In this document: one piece after another, positions 24,719-32,208 of the stretch
How the letters are laid out: every line of letters begins with the position of its first letter
How positions within the stretch are numbered: the first letter of the stretch is position 1
Origin: UBA11891 sp965658355
Lineage (GTDB): Bacteria; Bacteroidota; Bacteroidia; Flavobacteriales; Flavobacteriaceae
Assembly: GCA_965658355.1 (NCBI GenBank)
Contig: CBFHRX010000019.1
Location: forward strand, 1-34,518
Direction of reading: 5' to 3'
Length of the DNA stretch: 34,518 nucleotides
Made by a program: the position numbers and the translations under genes
Notes under the pieces: model-generated
What the model was told of the DNA's origin: nothing
The model's input: the letters and a program-made list of their open reading frames with translations, nothing else
Database searches by the model: none

Positions 24719-25678
24719 ATGATGAAAACAACCTATGAAAACGAGCACAAGGAGATCCCGGGAAATCCTTCAACCGCAAAAAGCAGTCAGCAACAGTTAA
24801 ATAAAAGGGAAAACAAGGAACCCTTACGAGCACTAACCGAAGCGCAGTGGGAGCATTGGATTCAAAAAGGCTATGTCGTGATTCCCAATGCTATCTCGGA
24901 ATCCCAGGTTGAAAACACGGTAAACTTGCTCTGGGAATTTGAAGAAAAAGACCCGCAGGATGCCCGTACATGGTATGCCCCTCCCCGTGCTGAAATGGAG
25001 ATGAAAGAATTAGTAGGCACAGGAATGGTAGAAGTGTACAACCACCAGCATCAATGGACCAACCGTCAAACAGAAAAAGTGTACGATGCCTTTGTGGATG
25101 TATGGGGGACTGAAAAACTATGGGTCACCATCGACCGTGCCAATCTAAATTTTCCATCCCCAAAAGACAAACCGCAAACGGGTTTTATTCATTGGGACTA
25201 CGATCCGGATACCAAACCACAGAATGTGCAGGGTGTCCTAGCCTTAGGAGATCAAACAGATCCTGACATGGGAGGCTTTCAATGCATCCCTTGGTTGTTT
25301 CAGAATTATGATGCTTGGCGCGCCACACAACCGGACGACCGCAATCCTTTTCAACCCAATTTAAAAGGTCTGGAAGACAAAATAGAGAAAGTCCCTTTAC
25401 GAGCTGGAGACTTGCTTATTTTTCATTCCGGCTTGGCCCACGGCATCCGTCCTAATAAAAGTGACAATAAAGTGCGAATGGCCCAATATATTTCGATGAT
25501 GCCTGCTGAGCCTGATAACAAGGCCCTAAGGGAGTGGCGTATCAATTCATGGAAAAACCGTGTGGCCCCAGAGGGCTATGCTTTTCCAGGTGATCCACGC
25601 AATTGGGAGCAGACGAAATACGAAACTGCAGCACTCAGCCCTTTAGGAGAAAAACTCTTAGGCCTAACTCCCTGGTAG
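24719..25678 (+). CDS. Phytanoyl-CoA dioxygenase (PhyH)-family protein
   Basis: The 319-residue protein looks like a non-heme iron, 2-oxoglutarate-dependent oxygenase. The iron ligands appear as H and D in GFIHWDYDPDTKP (about residues 153-165), and the distal histidine in HSGLAHGIRPN (about 236-246). An arginine a few residues on (KVRMAQY) is placed to bind 2-oxoglutarate. The protein opens with about 35 polar residues that look disordered. Family members hydroxylate very different substrates, including lipids, osmolytes and amino acids, so the substrate is unknown. The SDR gene starts directly after its stop codon, so a hydroxylation followed by oxidation of the new alcohol is a reasonable inference. 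An imperfect promoter element TAACTTTA lies just before the ATG. Confidence 0.85.
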   Translation: MMKTTYENEHKEIPGNPSTAKSSQQQLNKRENKEPLRALTEAQWEHWIQKGYVVIPNAISESQVENTVNLLWEFEEKDPQDARTWYAPPRAEMEMKELVGTGMVEVYNHQHQWTNRQTEKVYDAFVDVWGTEKLWVTIDRANLNFPSPKDKPQTGFIHWDYDPDTKPQNVQGVLALGDQTDPDMGGFQCIPWLFQNYDAWRATQPDDRNPFQPNLKGLEDKIEKVPLRAGDLLIFHSGLAHGIRPNKSDNKVRMAQYISMMPAEPDNKALREWRINSWKNRVAPEGYAFPGDPRNWEQTKYETAALSPLGEKLLGLTPW

Positions 25679-26470
25679 ATGGATTTACAACTCAAAGGCA
25701 AAAAAGTATTGATTACAGGAGCAACTCGAGGAATCGGTTTTGGAGCGGCCAAACGCTTTCTTGAAGCAGGCGCATTCCTTTATCTACACGGGTCCAGTCC
25801 TGAAAGCTGCCAAAAGGCAAAAAATCAATTGCAAACAGAATTCCCTGAGGCACAAATTCAAATAAGCCCTTGTGATTTTAGCAACTCAGAAGCCGTTCGT
25901 GATTGGGTAGAACAGCTAGAAGCAGTAGATATATTGGTAAATAATTTGGGGATCTACCGTTCCGAGGGGTTTTTGGACATGGAAGACCATTGGTGGACCT
26001 CACAATTCGAAGTAAATGTGATGGGGGCTGTTCGGTTGAGTCGAAAACTATTGCCGCTGATGCTCGAGGCCAATTGGGGTCGAATTCTATTTATCTCGAG
26101 TGAATGCTCCAAGCTTGTCCCAGAGGACTTAATCGCCTACAGTGCCACCAAAGCAGCTCTTGAAGCGGTGAGTCGTGGCTTGGCCAAGCTCACGAAAGGA
26201 AGTGCTGTAACCGTCAACAGCCTCCTTCCGGGATCAACACTCACAGAAGGCGCCGAAGCCTTCCTTGAGAGTCAAGCATCGCAAACGAATAGCAGCGCAG
26301 AGACTGTTGCCAAAAACTTTTTTAAGGCACAACGCCCCGCTTCTACATTGCAGCGTTTTGCCACTGTTGATGAAGTTGCGGCTACTATCGTTTATTTTTG
26401 CAGTCCCCTAGCTTCGGCTACCAATGGCAGTCAAATTGTCGTGGATGGAGGCAGCACTTTAGGGGGCTAA
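25679..26470 (+). CDS. Short-chain dehydrogenase/reductase (SDR)
   Basis: The 263-residue protein is a classical SDR. The nucleotide-binding motif VLITGATRGIGFGAA lies at about 10-24, NNLGIY at about 88-93, and the catalytic pair is in IAYSATKAALEA (about 156-167, Tyr and Lys) with serines in FISSECS about 20 residues before. The C-terminal NGSQIVVDGGSTLGG is standard. It should oxidise an alcohol or reduce a carbonyl with NAD(P). Its ATG directly follows the stop of the PhyH-type gene with no spacer, so the two are translated together. Its stop codon overlaps that of the SRAP gene on the other strand by 4 bases. Confidence 0.92.
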   Translation: MDLQLKGKKVLITGATRGIGFGAAKRFLEAGAFLYLHGSSPESCQKAKNQLQTEFPEAQIQISPCDFSNSEAVRDWVEQLEAVDILVNNLGIYRSEGFLDMEDHWWTSQFEVNVMGAVRLSRKLLPLMLEANWGRILFISSECSKLVPEDLIAYSATKAALEAVSRGLAKLTKGSAVTVNSLLPGSTLTEGAEAFLESQASQTNSSAETVAKNFFKAQRPASTLQRFATVDEVAATIVYFCSPLASATNGSQIVVDGGSTLGG

Positions 26471-27048
26471 AGGGCCGTAGCAAGAAGATCGATTTGAGGG
26501 CGAACGCTTTTCCCCGACAACCAAAGAGATTCTTCTTGGGGCTGCAGTAAGAGTGGCATTCGCAACTTAGAATTGTGAATGTGTCGCATGATGCCTTCCG
26601 CGGCCGTGGTAACGATAGAGACTGTTTGGTGGAGGTCCCCAGTCGCTGTATCTACCCATTCATCCCATAAACCGGCAAAGGCAAAAAGACCCTTATCATG
26701 ACGTTGAATCAAATGCTTTTGCTTTTTTCGCCCTTTGGAATCCAACCATTGCCATTCATAAAAACCATCGGCTATGACTAGACAGCGCTTAGCTGATGCA
26801 AAGGACGGCTTTTCCTCTAGGGTCTCCAAACGAGCATTCAAAGTGTATGATTGTATGGAAGCATCTTTTGCCCAATAGGGAATCAATCCCCACTTGAGCA
26901 ATCGCAATTCTGAAGGCGCTGTTGCGCAAATGGCAGTCAGCGATGGATGGGAAAAGCCATTGTAGACCCCCTGAGAAACAGGACCTTTGGCTTGAAAGCG
27001 CTTTTGAACAGCAGTGGCATCGTGTTTTTGTTGAGCATGAAAGCACAT
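26467..27048 (-). CDS. SRAP-domain protein (YedK/HMCES family)
   Basis: SRAP proteins protect abasic sites in single-stranded DNA by forming a covalent thiazolidine link through the cysteine at position 2. This 193-residue protein starts Met-Cys as required, so removal of Met exposes the reactive cysteine. The other conserved sites are visible: asparagine in NARLETLEEKP, glutamate in CLVIADGFYEWQW, and histidine in IHNSKLRMPLLL. It therefore looks catalytically complete. It is a single-gene unit, divergent from rplM and tail-to-tail with the SDR gene. Confidence 0.93.
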   Translation of the reverse strand: MCFHAQQKHDATAVQKRFQAKGPVSQGVYNGFSHPSLTAICATAPSELRLLKWGLIPYWAKDASIQSYTLNARLETLEEKPSFASAKRCLVIADGFYEWQWLDSKGRKKQKHLIQRHDKGLFAFAGLWDEWVDTATGDLHQTVSIVTTAAEGIMRHIHNSKLRMPLLLQPQEESLWLSGKSVRPQIDLLATAL

Positions 27049-27138
27049 AAATAGTGAGATAAGCCGTGCTGGAAAGATACATAAATAGACAGGTCGAAAA
27101 AAAGAAAGGCTCCTCAGCTTAAAAAAATGCTTTTATAA

Positions 27139-27170
27139 TTGACAAATACTAAACTGAATTTGTACATTTG
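27139..27170 (+). promoter_or_regulatory. Promoter of the rplM-rpsI operon
   Basis: TTG (27139-27141), 21 bases, then TACATTTG (27163-27170) fits the Bacteroidota promoter. The -7 element is directly preceded by another TTTG. It implies a leader of about 35-40 bases before the GTG start of rplM. Confidence 0.7.
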
Positions 27171-27175
27171 CAGCC

Positions 27176-27194
27176 CTGTAAACGTTATTTACAG
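27176..27194 (+). promoter_or_regulatory. Hairpin in the rplM leader
   Basis: CTGTAAA (27176-27182) and TTTACAG (27188-27194) form a perfect 7-bp stem with a 5-base loop, starting at about the predicted first base of the message and ending 18 bases before the GTG start. It could be an autoregulatory ribosomal leader or a stabilising 5' hairpin. Confidence 0.5.
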
Positions 27195-27212
27195 CCAATA
27201 AAACATACAATT

Positions 27213-27668
27213 GTGGATACATTAAGCTACAAAACGATCTCTGCCAATGCCAACACTGTAACCAAAGAGTGGGTGGTAGTAGACGTTGCAGACCTACCCT
27301 TAGGACGTGCTGCAGCAGTGATTGCGCGTTTATTACGCGGAAAACACAAACCCAATTTTACACCGCACGTAGACTGTGGCGACAACGTCATCGTGATCAA
27401 CGCTTCTCAAGTTGCCCTTAAAGGCAATAAATGGGAACAAAAAGAATACATCCGATACACGGGTTACCCAGGTGGTCAACGCGTTTTAAATGCCACACAA
27501 ATGCATCTTAAAGGAGGACATCGTTTAGTGGAGAATGCCGTTAAAGGAATGTTGCCTAAAAACAAACTAGGAGCCGAACTATTTCGCAACCTACGTGTCT
27601 TTGCTGGGAGCGAACACCCACATGAAGCACAAAATCCAACTGTTATTTCAATTAACGAACAAATCTAA
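27213..27668 (+). CDS. rplM: 50S ribosomal protein L13
   Basis: I set the start at the GTG at 27213, giving 151 residues beginning VDTLSYKTISANANTVTKEW (initiating Val read as Met). This matches the usual flavobacterial L13 N-terminus. The longer open frame begins with a TTG inside the promoter and cannot be right. Conserved segments include WVVVDVADLPLGRAAAVIAR, GKHKPNFTPHVDCGDNVIVI, and the C-terminal AGSEHPHEAQNP. L13 is an early-assembly protein of the large subunit. It overlaps rpsI by one base (TAATG), the usual L13-S9 pairing. Confidence 0.95.
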   Translation: MDTLSYKTISANANTVTKEWVVVDVADLPLGRAAAVIARLLRGKHKPNFTPHVDCGDNVIVINASQVALKGNKWEQKEYIRYTGYPGGQRVLNATQMHLKGGHRLVENAVKGMLPKNKLGAELFRNLRVFAGSEHPHEAQNPTVISINEQI

Positions 27669-28054
27669 TGGAAGTCATTCACACTATTGGACGTCGTAAG
27701 ACCTCTGTTGCCCGCCTCTATGTTTCTGAAGGAAAAGGGAACATCACGGTCAACAAAAAAGATTATAAAACGCATTTTCCAACCGCCATGCTGCAATACA
27801 AAGTAGAGCAGCCCATGCAATTAACGGGCACTGAAGGTGCTTTTGATTTAAAAATCACGGTAAAAGGCGGCGGTATCACCGGACAAGCAGAAGCCGTTCG
27901 CTTGGCTATCTCTAGAGCCCTATGTCAGCACAATGAGGAGCACAGACTAACGCTCAAACCAGAAGGCTTGCTAACAAGAGATCCTAGAATGGTGGAACGC
28001 AAGAAATTCGGTCAAAAGAAAGCGAGAAAGAAATTCCAATTCTCAAAACGATAA
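27668..28054 (+). CDS. rpsI: 30S ribosomal protein S9
   Basis: The 128-residue protein starts with the S9 hallmark IGRRKTSVARLYV. It contains VKGGGITGQAEAVRLAISRA near residue 62 and ends KKARKKFQFSKR, whose last residues reach the P-site tRNA in the ribosome. The ATG overlaps the rplM stop codon, so translation is coupled. The next gene, rpsB, follows after a 137-base structured gap. Confidence 0.97.
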   Translation: MEVIHTIGRRKTSVARLYVSEGKGNITVNKKDYKTHFPTAMLQYKVEQPMQLTGTEGAFDLKITVKGGGITGQAEAVRLAISRALCQHNEEHRLTLKPEGLLTRDPRMVERKKFGQKKARKKFQFSKR

Positions 28055-28062
28055 AGTACCCA

Positions 28063-28082
28063 AAGGTCTCTTCGGAGACCTT
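28063..28082 (+). other. UUCG-capped hairpin between rpsI and rpsB
   Basis: AAGGTCTC and GAGACCTT form a perfect 8-bp stem around a TTCG tetraloop. The sequence after it (TGCTCATTTA, counting the final stem T as the first base here) has no T-run, so it is not a standard terminator. It may protect the rplM-rpsI message end or attenuate read-through into rpsB. Confidence 0.55.
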
Positions 28083-28113
28083 GCTCATTTATATATTGAA
28101 CCAGTTGCTTGAA

Positions 28114-28186
28114 CCGCTACGGCGGGGATTAGTTTAGCATCTAAATAAGAGTTTCTCTTATTGCTATACCAAGGAACGTAAACTAA
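28114..28186 (+). promoter_or_regulatory. Structured leader of rpsB, candidate S2 autoregulatory element
   Basis: Three elements stack here. CCGC-TACG-GCGG (28114-28125) is a small hairpin with a UNCG-type loop. TTAGTTTA (28129-28136) pairs perfectly with TAAACTAA (28179-28186), enclosing a second perfect 8-bp hairpin, AATAAGAG-TTT-CTCTTATT (28144-28162). The outer stem ends five bases before the rpsB ATG, so its folding would hide the initiation region. In other bacteria S2 represses its own rpsB-tsf operon through a leader structure; the same logic is inferred here. Confidence 0.6.
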
Positions 28187-28191
28187 AAACT

Positions 28192-29076
28192 ATGGCACAA
28201 ACAGAAGTAAAAGAATTACTCAATGCAGGCGTCCACTTTGGACACCTTACCCGAAAGTGGAATCCCAATATGGCGCCCTTCATCTATATGGAGCGCAATG
28301 GAATCCACATCATCAACCTTTACAAAACAGCCGCTAAGATTGAAGAAGCTCAGGAAGCGCTAAAGAAAATAGCCGCTTCAGGACGTAAGATCTTATTCGT
28401 TGCAACCAAGAAACAAGCAAAAGATATTGTTGCTGAAAATGCAAAAAATATCAACATGCCCTATATCACAGAGCGTTGGCCTGGGGGAATGCTGACGAAC
28501 TTCGTTACAATTCGCAAGGCGGTTAAAAAGATGGCGGCTATTGACCGCATGAAAAAAGACGGAACTTTTGAAACGCTTTCAAAAAAAGAACGTCTACAAG
28601 TAAGCCGTTTGAGAGCAAAATTAGAAAAGAACTTAGGCTCTATCACGGATATGACGCGTTTGCCCGGAGCTCTTTTTGTCGTGGACATCAAGCGTGAGCA
28701 CATCGCTATTAAAGAAGCGCGAAAGCTTAAGATTCCCATTTTTGCCATGGTGGACACCAACTCCGATCCTAGAGAGGTCGAGTATGTAATCCCCGCGAAC
28801 GATGATGCTTCTAAATCTATTGAAAAGATATTGTCATTAGTTTCAGCTGCTGTAGCGGAAGGACTTCAACAACGCAAACAAGAGAAAGACGCTGAATCCA
28901 AAGGAGAATCGCAAGAGGAGGCACCAGCTGTTGAGGCAAAAAAAGAAGCCCCAGCTGCTGAAGCAACAGTAGAAAAAACAGAGGCGAAAGAAAAAGCGCC
29001 CAAAAAAGAAGCAGCCAAAAAAGAAGCTCCCAAAGAAGAAGCGGCAGCTGACGATAGCAAAGAAAAAAAGGACTAA
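28192..29076 (+). CDS. rpsB: 30S ribosomal protein S2
   Basis: The 294-residue protein has the S2 core in the first 225 residues: NAGVHFGHLTRKWNPNMAPF, the segment ERWPGGMLTNFVTIRK near 99, LPGALFVVDIKREHIAIKEA near 157, and PIFAMVDTNSDPREVEYVIP near 183. The last 65 or so residues form a low-complexity tail of Ala, Glu, Lys and Pro. That makes it about 50 residues longer than the E. coli protein. Such tails occur in Bacteroidota S2 proteins and are probably disordered. It is followed 25 bases later by tsf, the usual pair. Confidence 0.96.
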   Translation: MAQTEVKELLNAGVHFGHLTRKWNPNMAPFIYMERNGIHIINLYKTAAKIEEAQEALKKIAASGRKILFVATKKQAKDIVAENAKNINMPYITERWPGGMLTNFVTIRKAVKKMAAIDRMKKDGTFETLSKKERLQVSRLRAKLEKNLGSITDMTRLPGALFVVDIKREHIAIKEARKLKIPIFAMVDTNSDPREVEYVIPANDDASKSIEKILSLVSAAVAEGLQQRKQEKDAESKGESQEEAPAVEAKKEAPAAEATVEKTEAKEKAPKKEAAKKEAPKEEAAADDSKEKKD

Positions 29077-29101
29077 ATACTAACTTAAAAATACGCTTAC
29101 A

Positions 29102-29923
29102 GTGAAAATTACTGCATCAGAAGTTAACAAACTACGCCAAGCAACAGGTGCTGGTATGATGGATTGTAAAAAAGCCCTTGTAGAAGCCGAAGGGGATTTT
29201 GATAAGGCGGTAGAAGTACTCCGCAAAAAAGGTCAAAAAGTGGCTGCCAATCGTGCAGACAGAGATTCTACCGAAGGAGCTGTCTTAGCAAAAGTAAACG
29301 ACGACCAGACTGCTGGCGTTGTCGTTTCCATCAACTGTGAAACAGACTTCGTGGCTAAAAACGATTCCTACCTTGCTTTGGCGCAAAGCTTAGTAGACCA
29401 TGCGCTTCACTATGACTCTCTAGAAGACTTTCTAGCTTCCGATTTTCAAGGAATGACGGTTGCTGACAAGCTAACCGAACAAACAGGAGTCATCGGCGAG
29501 AAAATAGAAATTGGAGCCTTCAAAAGATTAAGTGCCCCCTTTGTAGGGTCTTATATCCACGCAGGGAACAAAATCGCTACATTGGTAGGACTTTCAGCGT
29601 CTTCAGACAATGCGGCTGAAGTGGCTAAAAATGTGGCCATGCAAGCGGCGGCTATGAACCCTATTGCCCTTAACGAAGAAGGGGTTGACGCCAGCGTTAT
29701 TGAAAAAGAAATTGAGATTGCCAAAGACCAATTGCGTCAAGAAGGGAAACCTGAAGCGATGCTAGACAATATTGCCAAAGGAAAAATCAAGCGTTTCTTT
29801 AAAGACAATACGCTCGTCAACCAAGACTATATCAAAGACGGCAAGCAATCAGTTGCAGCTTATGTTGATGCTGCTGCCCCTGGGGTTACAGTGACCGCTT
29901 TTGAACGCGCTGCTTTGGTTTAA
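29102..29923 (+). CDS. tsf: Elongation factor Ts
   Basis: EF-Ts recharges EF-Tu by releasing GDP. The start is a GTG (KITASEVNKLRQATGAGMMD follows), the standard N-terminus with a UBA-like domain to about residue 50 (KKALVEAEGDFDKAVEVLRK). The EF-Tu contact motif NCETDFVAKND lies near residue 79. The 273-residue length fits the family. It is the second gene of the rpsB-tsf unit and is followed at once by a strong terminator. Confidence 0.97.
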   Translation: MKITASEVNKLRQATGAGMMDCKKALVEAEGDFDKAVEVLRKKGQKVAANRADRDSTEGAVLAKVNDDQTAGVVVSINCETDFVAKNDSYLALAQSLVDHALHYDSLEDFLASDFQGMTVADKLTEQTGVIGEKIEIGAFKRLSAPFVGSYIHAGNKIATLVGLSASSDNAAEVAKNVAMQAAAMNPIALNEEGVDASVIEKEIEIAKDQLRQEGKPEAMLDNIAKGKIKRFFKDNTLVNQDYIKDGKQSVAAYVDAAAPGVTVTAFERAALV

Positions 29924-29944
29924 GCAACACCCAAATAAGAGTCT

Positions 29945-29977
29945 AAAAAACACCCCTGGAGGGTGTTTTTTGTTTTT
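29945..29977 (+). terminator. Intrinsic terminator after tsf
   Basis: ACACCC and GGGTGT pair around CTGGA; flanking runs of A and T extend the stem to about 11 bp, and a T-rich tail follows. The terminator lies 22 bases after the tsf stop and only 15 bases before the tag start. Confidence 0.93.
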
Positions 29978-29992
29978 GTACCTTACTGAAAT

Positions 29993-30571
29993 ATGGAGGA
30001 CAAAAAGCGCTGTGACTGGTGTGTAGGCAATCCCCTTTACGAAGCCTATCATGATTTGGAATGGGGGGTCCCGCTTCGGGACGAGCAAAAATTATTTGAA
30101 TTTCTAACCCTAGAAACCTTTCAAGCCGGTTTGAGTTGGATTACCGTCCTCAAAAAAAGAGAAGCCTTCCGAGCTGCCTTTGATGATTTTGACTACTCTA
30201 AGATAGCTGCTTATTCTGAAGCTAAAATTCAAACGCTCCTTCAGAACTCAAAGATTATCCGCAATCAACTAAAAATACGAGCCGCTGTAAACAACGCCCA
30301 GTGCTTTCTGGAACTGCAAGAAAGTCACGGTAGTTTTGCGGCTTATATCTGGCGTTTTGTAGACCATAAACCCCTGCAAAACAAATACCAGAATCTCCGC
30401 GAGGTTCCTGCAACGACCCCACTGGCAACAACGATTAGCAAGGATTTAAAGAAAAAAGGCTTTCGTTTTGTCGGCCCTACCGTTCTCTATGCGCATATGC
30501 AAGCAACCGGAATGGTAAACGACCACCTAGTCACTTGCTTCCGCTATCAAGAAGTGCAAAGATTGGCTTAA
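29993..30571 (+). CDS. tag: DNA-3-methyladenine glycosylase I
   Basis: Tag removes 3-methyladenine from alkylated DNA. The 192-residue protein shows the family signature CDWCVGNPLYEAYHDLEWGV at about 7-26, then FEFLTLETFQAGLSWITVLK with the catalytic glutamate. The zinc site is formed by the first cysteine and histidine and the late histidine and cysteine in NDHLVTCFRYQE. It follows the tsf terminator closely, so its promoter must lie in or overlap the terminator tail; no perfect consensus is seen. Its stop codon overlaps that of the DUF3127 gene on the other strand. Confidence 0.95.
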   Translation: MEDKKRCDWCVGNPLYEAYHDLEWGVPLRDEQKLFEFLTLETFQAGLSWITVLKKREAFRAAFDDFDYSKIAAYSEAKIQTLLQNSKIIRNQLKIRAAVNNAQCFLELQESHGSFAAYIWRFVDHKPLQNKYQNLREVPATTPLATTISKDLKKKGFRFVGPTVLYAHMQATGMVNDHLVTCFRYQEVQRLA

Positions 30572-30945
30572 AAGGGCAGGTCGTCCTCTACTTCATTGGG
30601 ACTATCACTGGCGGGTTCAAAAGAAGTTGGAGGCGGCATCGGTGGCGCCTCATTAGGAGCCTGTGCTTGGTCCATAGCATCGATACGCCAGCCTTGTACC
30701 GAGTTAAAGTATTTGGTCTCTCCTTGCGGGTTGACCCATTCTCTTCCTCTTAAATTGATTCCGATTTTTACATTTTGCCCTACCTGATAAGCATTCAGCA
30801 ATTCGCATTTATCTTGCACAAACTCTACAAGTATGTGCTGAGGGTATTGTTCTTCGGTAGTGACTACTACTTCACGTTTTCTAAAGCCATTACTTCCATA
30901 GGTTTTGGTTTCGTCTAATAGCTTGATTTTTCCTGCAATTTCCAT
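30568..30945 (-). CDS. DUF3127 protein with SSB-like acidic tail
   Basis: This 125-residue protein matches what I recall of the DUF3127 family: GKIKLLDETKTYGSNGFRKR at the start, then VEFVQDKCELLNAYQVGQ and INLRGREWVNPQGETKYFNS. The beta-strand pattern over residues 1-88 looks like an OB fold. A proline-rich linker (about 92-110) follows, and the protein ends EVEDDLPF. This architecture copies single-stranded DNA-binding protein SSB, whose linker and final acidic DD-x-PF tip recruit repair proteins. The family has no known function that I can state. It lies tail-to-tail with tag, overlapping by 4 bases, and a near-consensus promoter element (TATTTTTA) sits 16 bases before its ATG. Confidence 0.85.
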   Translation of the reverse strand: MEIAGKIKLLDETKTYGSNGFRKREVVVTTEEQYPQHILVEFVQDKCELLNAYQVGQNVKIGINLRGREWVNPQGETKYFNSVQGWRIDAMDQAQAPNEAPPMPPPTSFEPASDSPNEVEDDLPF

Positions 30946-30954
30946 TGATTCGTA

Positions 30955-30984
30955 TTTGGCTTAAAAATAACAAAAGTTTGGCTT
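30955..30984 (+). repeat. TTTGGCTT direct repeat between DUF3127 and kinase genes
   Basis: TTTGGCTT occurs at 30955-30962 and again at 30977-30984, exactly 22 bases apart, about two helical turns. The copies flank the probable DUF3127 promoter element (minus strand TATTTTTA, 30962-30969). They may be regulator half-sites, or chance. Confidence 0.3.
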
Positions 30985-31035
30985 CCTTCCTCTTTTTTCA
31001 TTTTGACTTATCTTAGAGGGCACTGATTTTTGTTC

Positions 31036-32208
31036 ATGCGTAGCCTTTCTCTTCTCGAACGTATTAAAAACAGCTGGTTGCTCGTCGTATTCGCCATTGT
31101 TGCGCTGATACTTTGGAATACCAATTTGCTCTTCGAACGCTTAAAGACGGAAGAGCGAAATAAGATGGAACTCTGGGCGATGGCCCAAAAGGAGTCTATT
31201 CAAAACCAGGCCCCAACAAATCTTACCCTAGAAGTACTGCTACAGACCGGTACCAATCCCATGATTCAAGTGGATGCCGCAGGCACCATTATTGGCTTTA
31301 AAAACATTGAATGGAACCGCAGTCAAGACTCGGCCATACTGTATAAAAAATTGGCCTTCTTCAAAGATCAGAACGAGCCGATTCCCATTTTTTACAAAGC
31401 GGAGGAGGCTGTCGCTCCCTTGGTAGACCAAAAACTATACTATGGCGATTCGAGTACGCTCTTAAAGCTTCAATATTACCCACTGGCCCTTTTATTGATT
31501 GTATTCTTGTTTGGGCTGGTCCTCTACTATGTGTTTAAGACGCTCCGAATATCGGAGCAAAATAAATTATGGGCGGGTATGGCCAAAGAAACGGCCCATC
31601 AAATTGGCACACCACTGTCCTCCATGATGGGCTGGATAACCCTCGGGAAAGATGGCGGGCTGACCTCTGAAACCAATCCCTATGAGGAAATGGAAAAAGA
31701 TGTGTTGCGTTTGCAACTGATTGCGGATCGATTTTCAAAAATTGGCTCTGTTCCCCAGCGCGTCCCCCTTGACCTTGTCAGCTTGACACAAAAAACCCTT
31801 GATTATCTCAACACGAGAACCTCTGATCAAATTCAATTCCATACAGAATTCCCAAAAACAGACGTCTATGTAGAAGGCAATGCTGAATTACTCAGTTGGA
31901 CATTGGAGAATTTGATCAAAAATGGAATCGATGCAATGAAAGGAGTCGGTACCCTAAAAATGTGGATGGAATCAAAGTCAAATGAGGTAAAAATCTACCT
32001 ACAAGACGAAGGGCAAGGTATCGCCAAAGAGCATCGAAAAAAAATATTTAATCCCGGCTTTAGTACAAAAAAGAGAGGTTGGGGCTTGGGTCTTTCTCTG
32101 GCCAAGCGCATCGTGGAGCACTACCACAACGGTCGTCTTACTATAGAAGCTACGGAACTAGACAGAGGAACTACATTTAGCATCCGTCTGGGTCGCATTT
32201 CTCAATAG
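31036..32208 (+). CDS. Orphan sensor histidine kinase
   Basis: The start is the ATG at 31036; a TTG six bases earlier is less likely. The 390-residue protein has a membrane helix at about 13-29, a short extracytoplasmic domain of about 110 residues, and a second helix at about 143-163. The phospho-accepting histidine lies in KETAHQIGTPLSSMMGW near residue 186. The ATPase domain has the N-box ENLIKNGIDAM, the G1-box QDEGQGIAKEH, and GWGLGLSLAKRIVEHYH. It is a transmembrane kinase that would phosphorylate a response regulator, but none is adjacent. Its end overlaps the convergent HIT gene by 7 bases. Signal and target are unknown. Confidence 0.9.
   Translation: MRSLSLLERIKNSWLLVVFAIVALILWNTNLLFERLKTEERNKMELWAMAQKESIQNQAPTNLTLEVLLQTGTNPMIQVDAAGTIIGFKNIEWNRSQDSAILYKKLAFFKDQNEPIPIFYKAEEAVAPLVDQKLYYGDSSTLLKLQYYPLALLLIVFLFGLVLYYVFKTLRISEQNKLWAGMAKETAHQIGTPLSSMMGWITLGKDGGLTSETNPYEEMEKDVLRLQLIADRFSKIGSVPQRVPLDLVSLTQKTLDYLNTRTSDQIQFHTEFPKTDVYVEGNAELLSWTLENLIKNGIDAMKGVGTLKMWMESKSNEVKIYLQDEGQGIAKEHRKKIFNPGFSTKKRGWGLGLSLAKRIVEHYHNGRLTIEATELDRGTTFSIRLGRISQ

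Noticed and set aside
27142..27163. ACAAAT-N10-ATTTGT inverted repeat in the rplM promoter
   Set aside because: Only 6-bp arms in A/T-rich DNA, and half of it is the TTTG common at these promoters; likely chance.
27168..27212. Longer rplM frame starting at 27168
   Set aside because: Its TTG is the end of the TACATTTG promoter element, so the message could not include it.
28860..29076. Short repeats at the end of rpsB as a repeat array
   Set aside because: They are codon-level repeats of an Ala-Glu-Lys-rich protein tail, not spaced DNA repeats.
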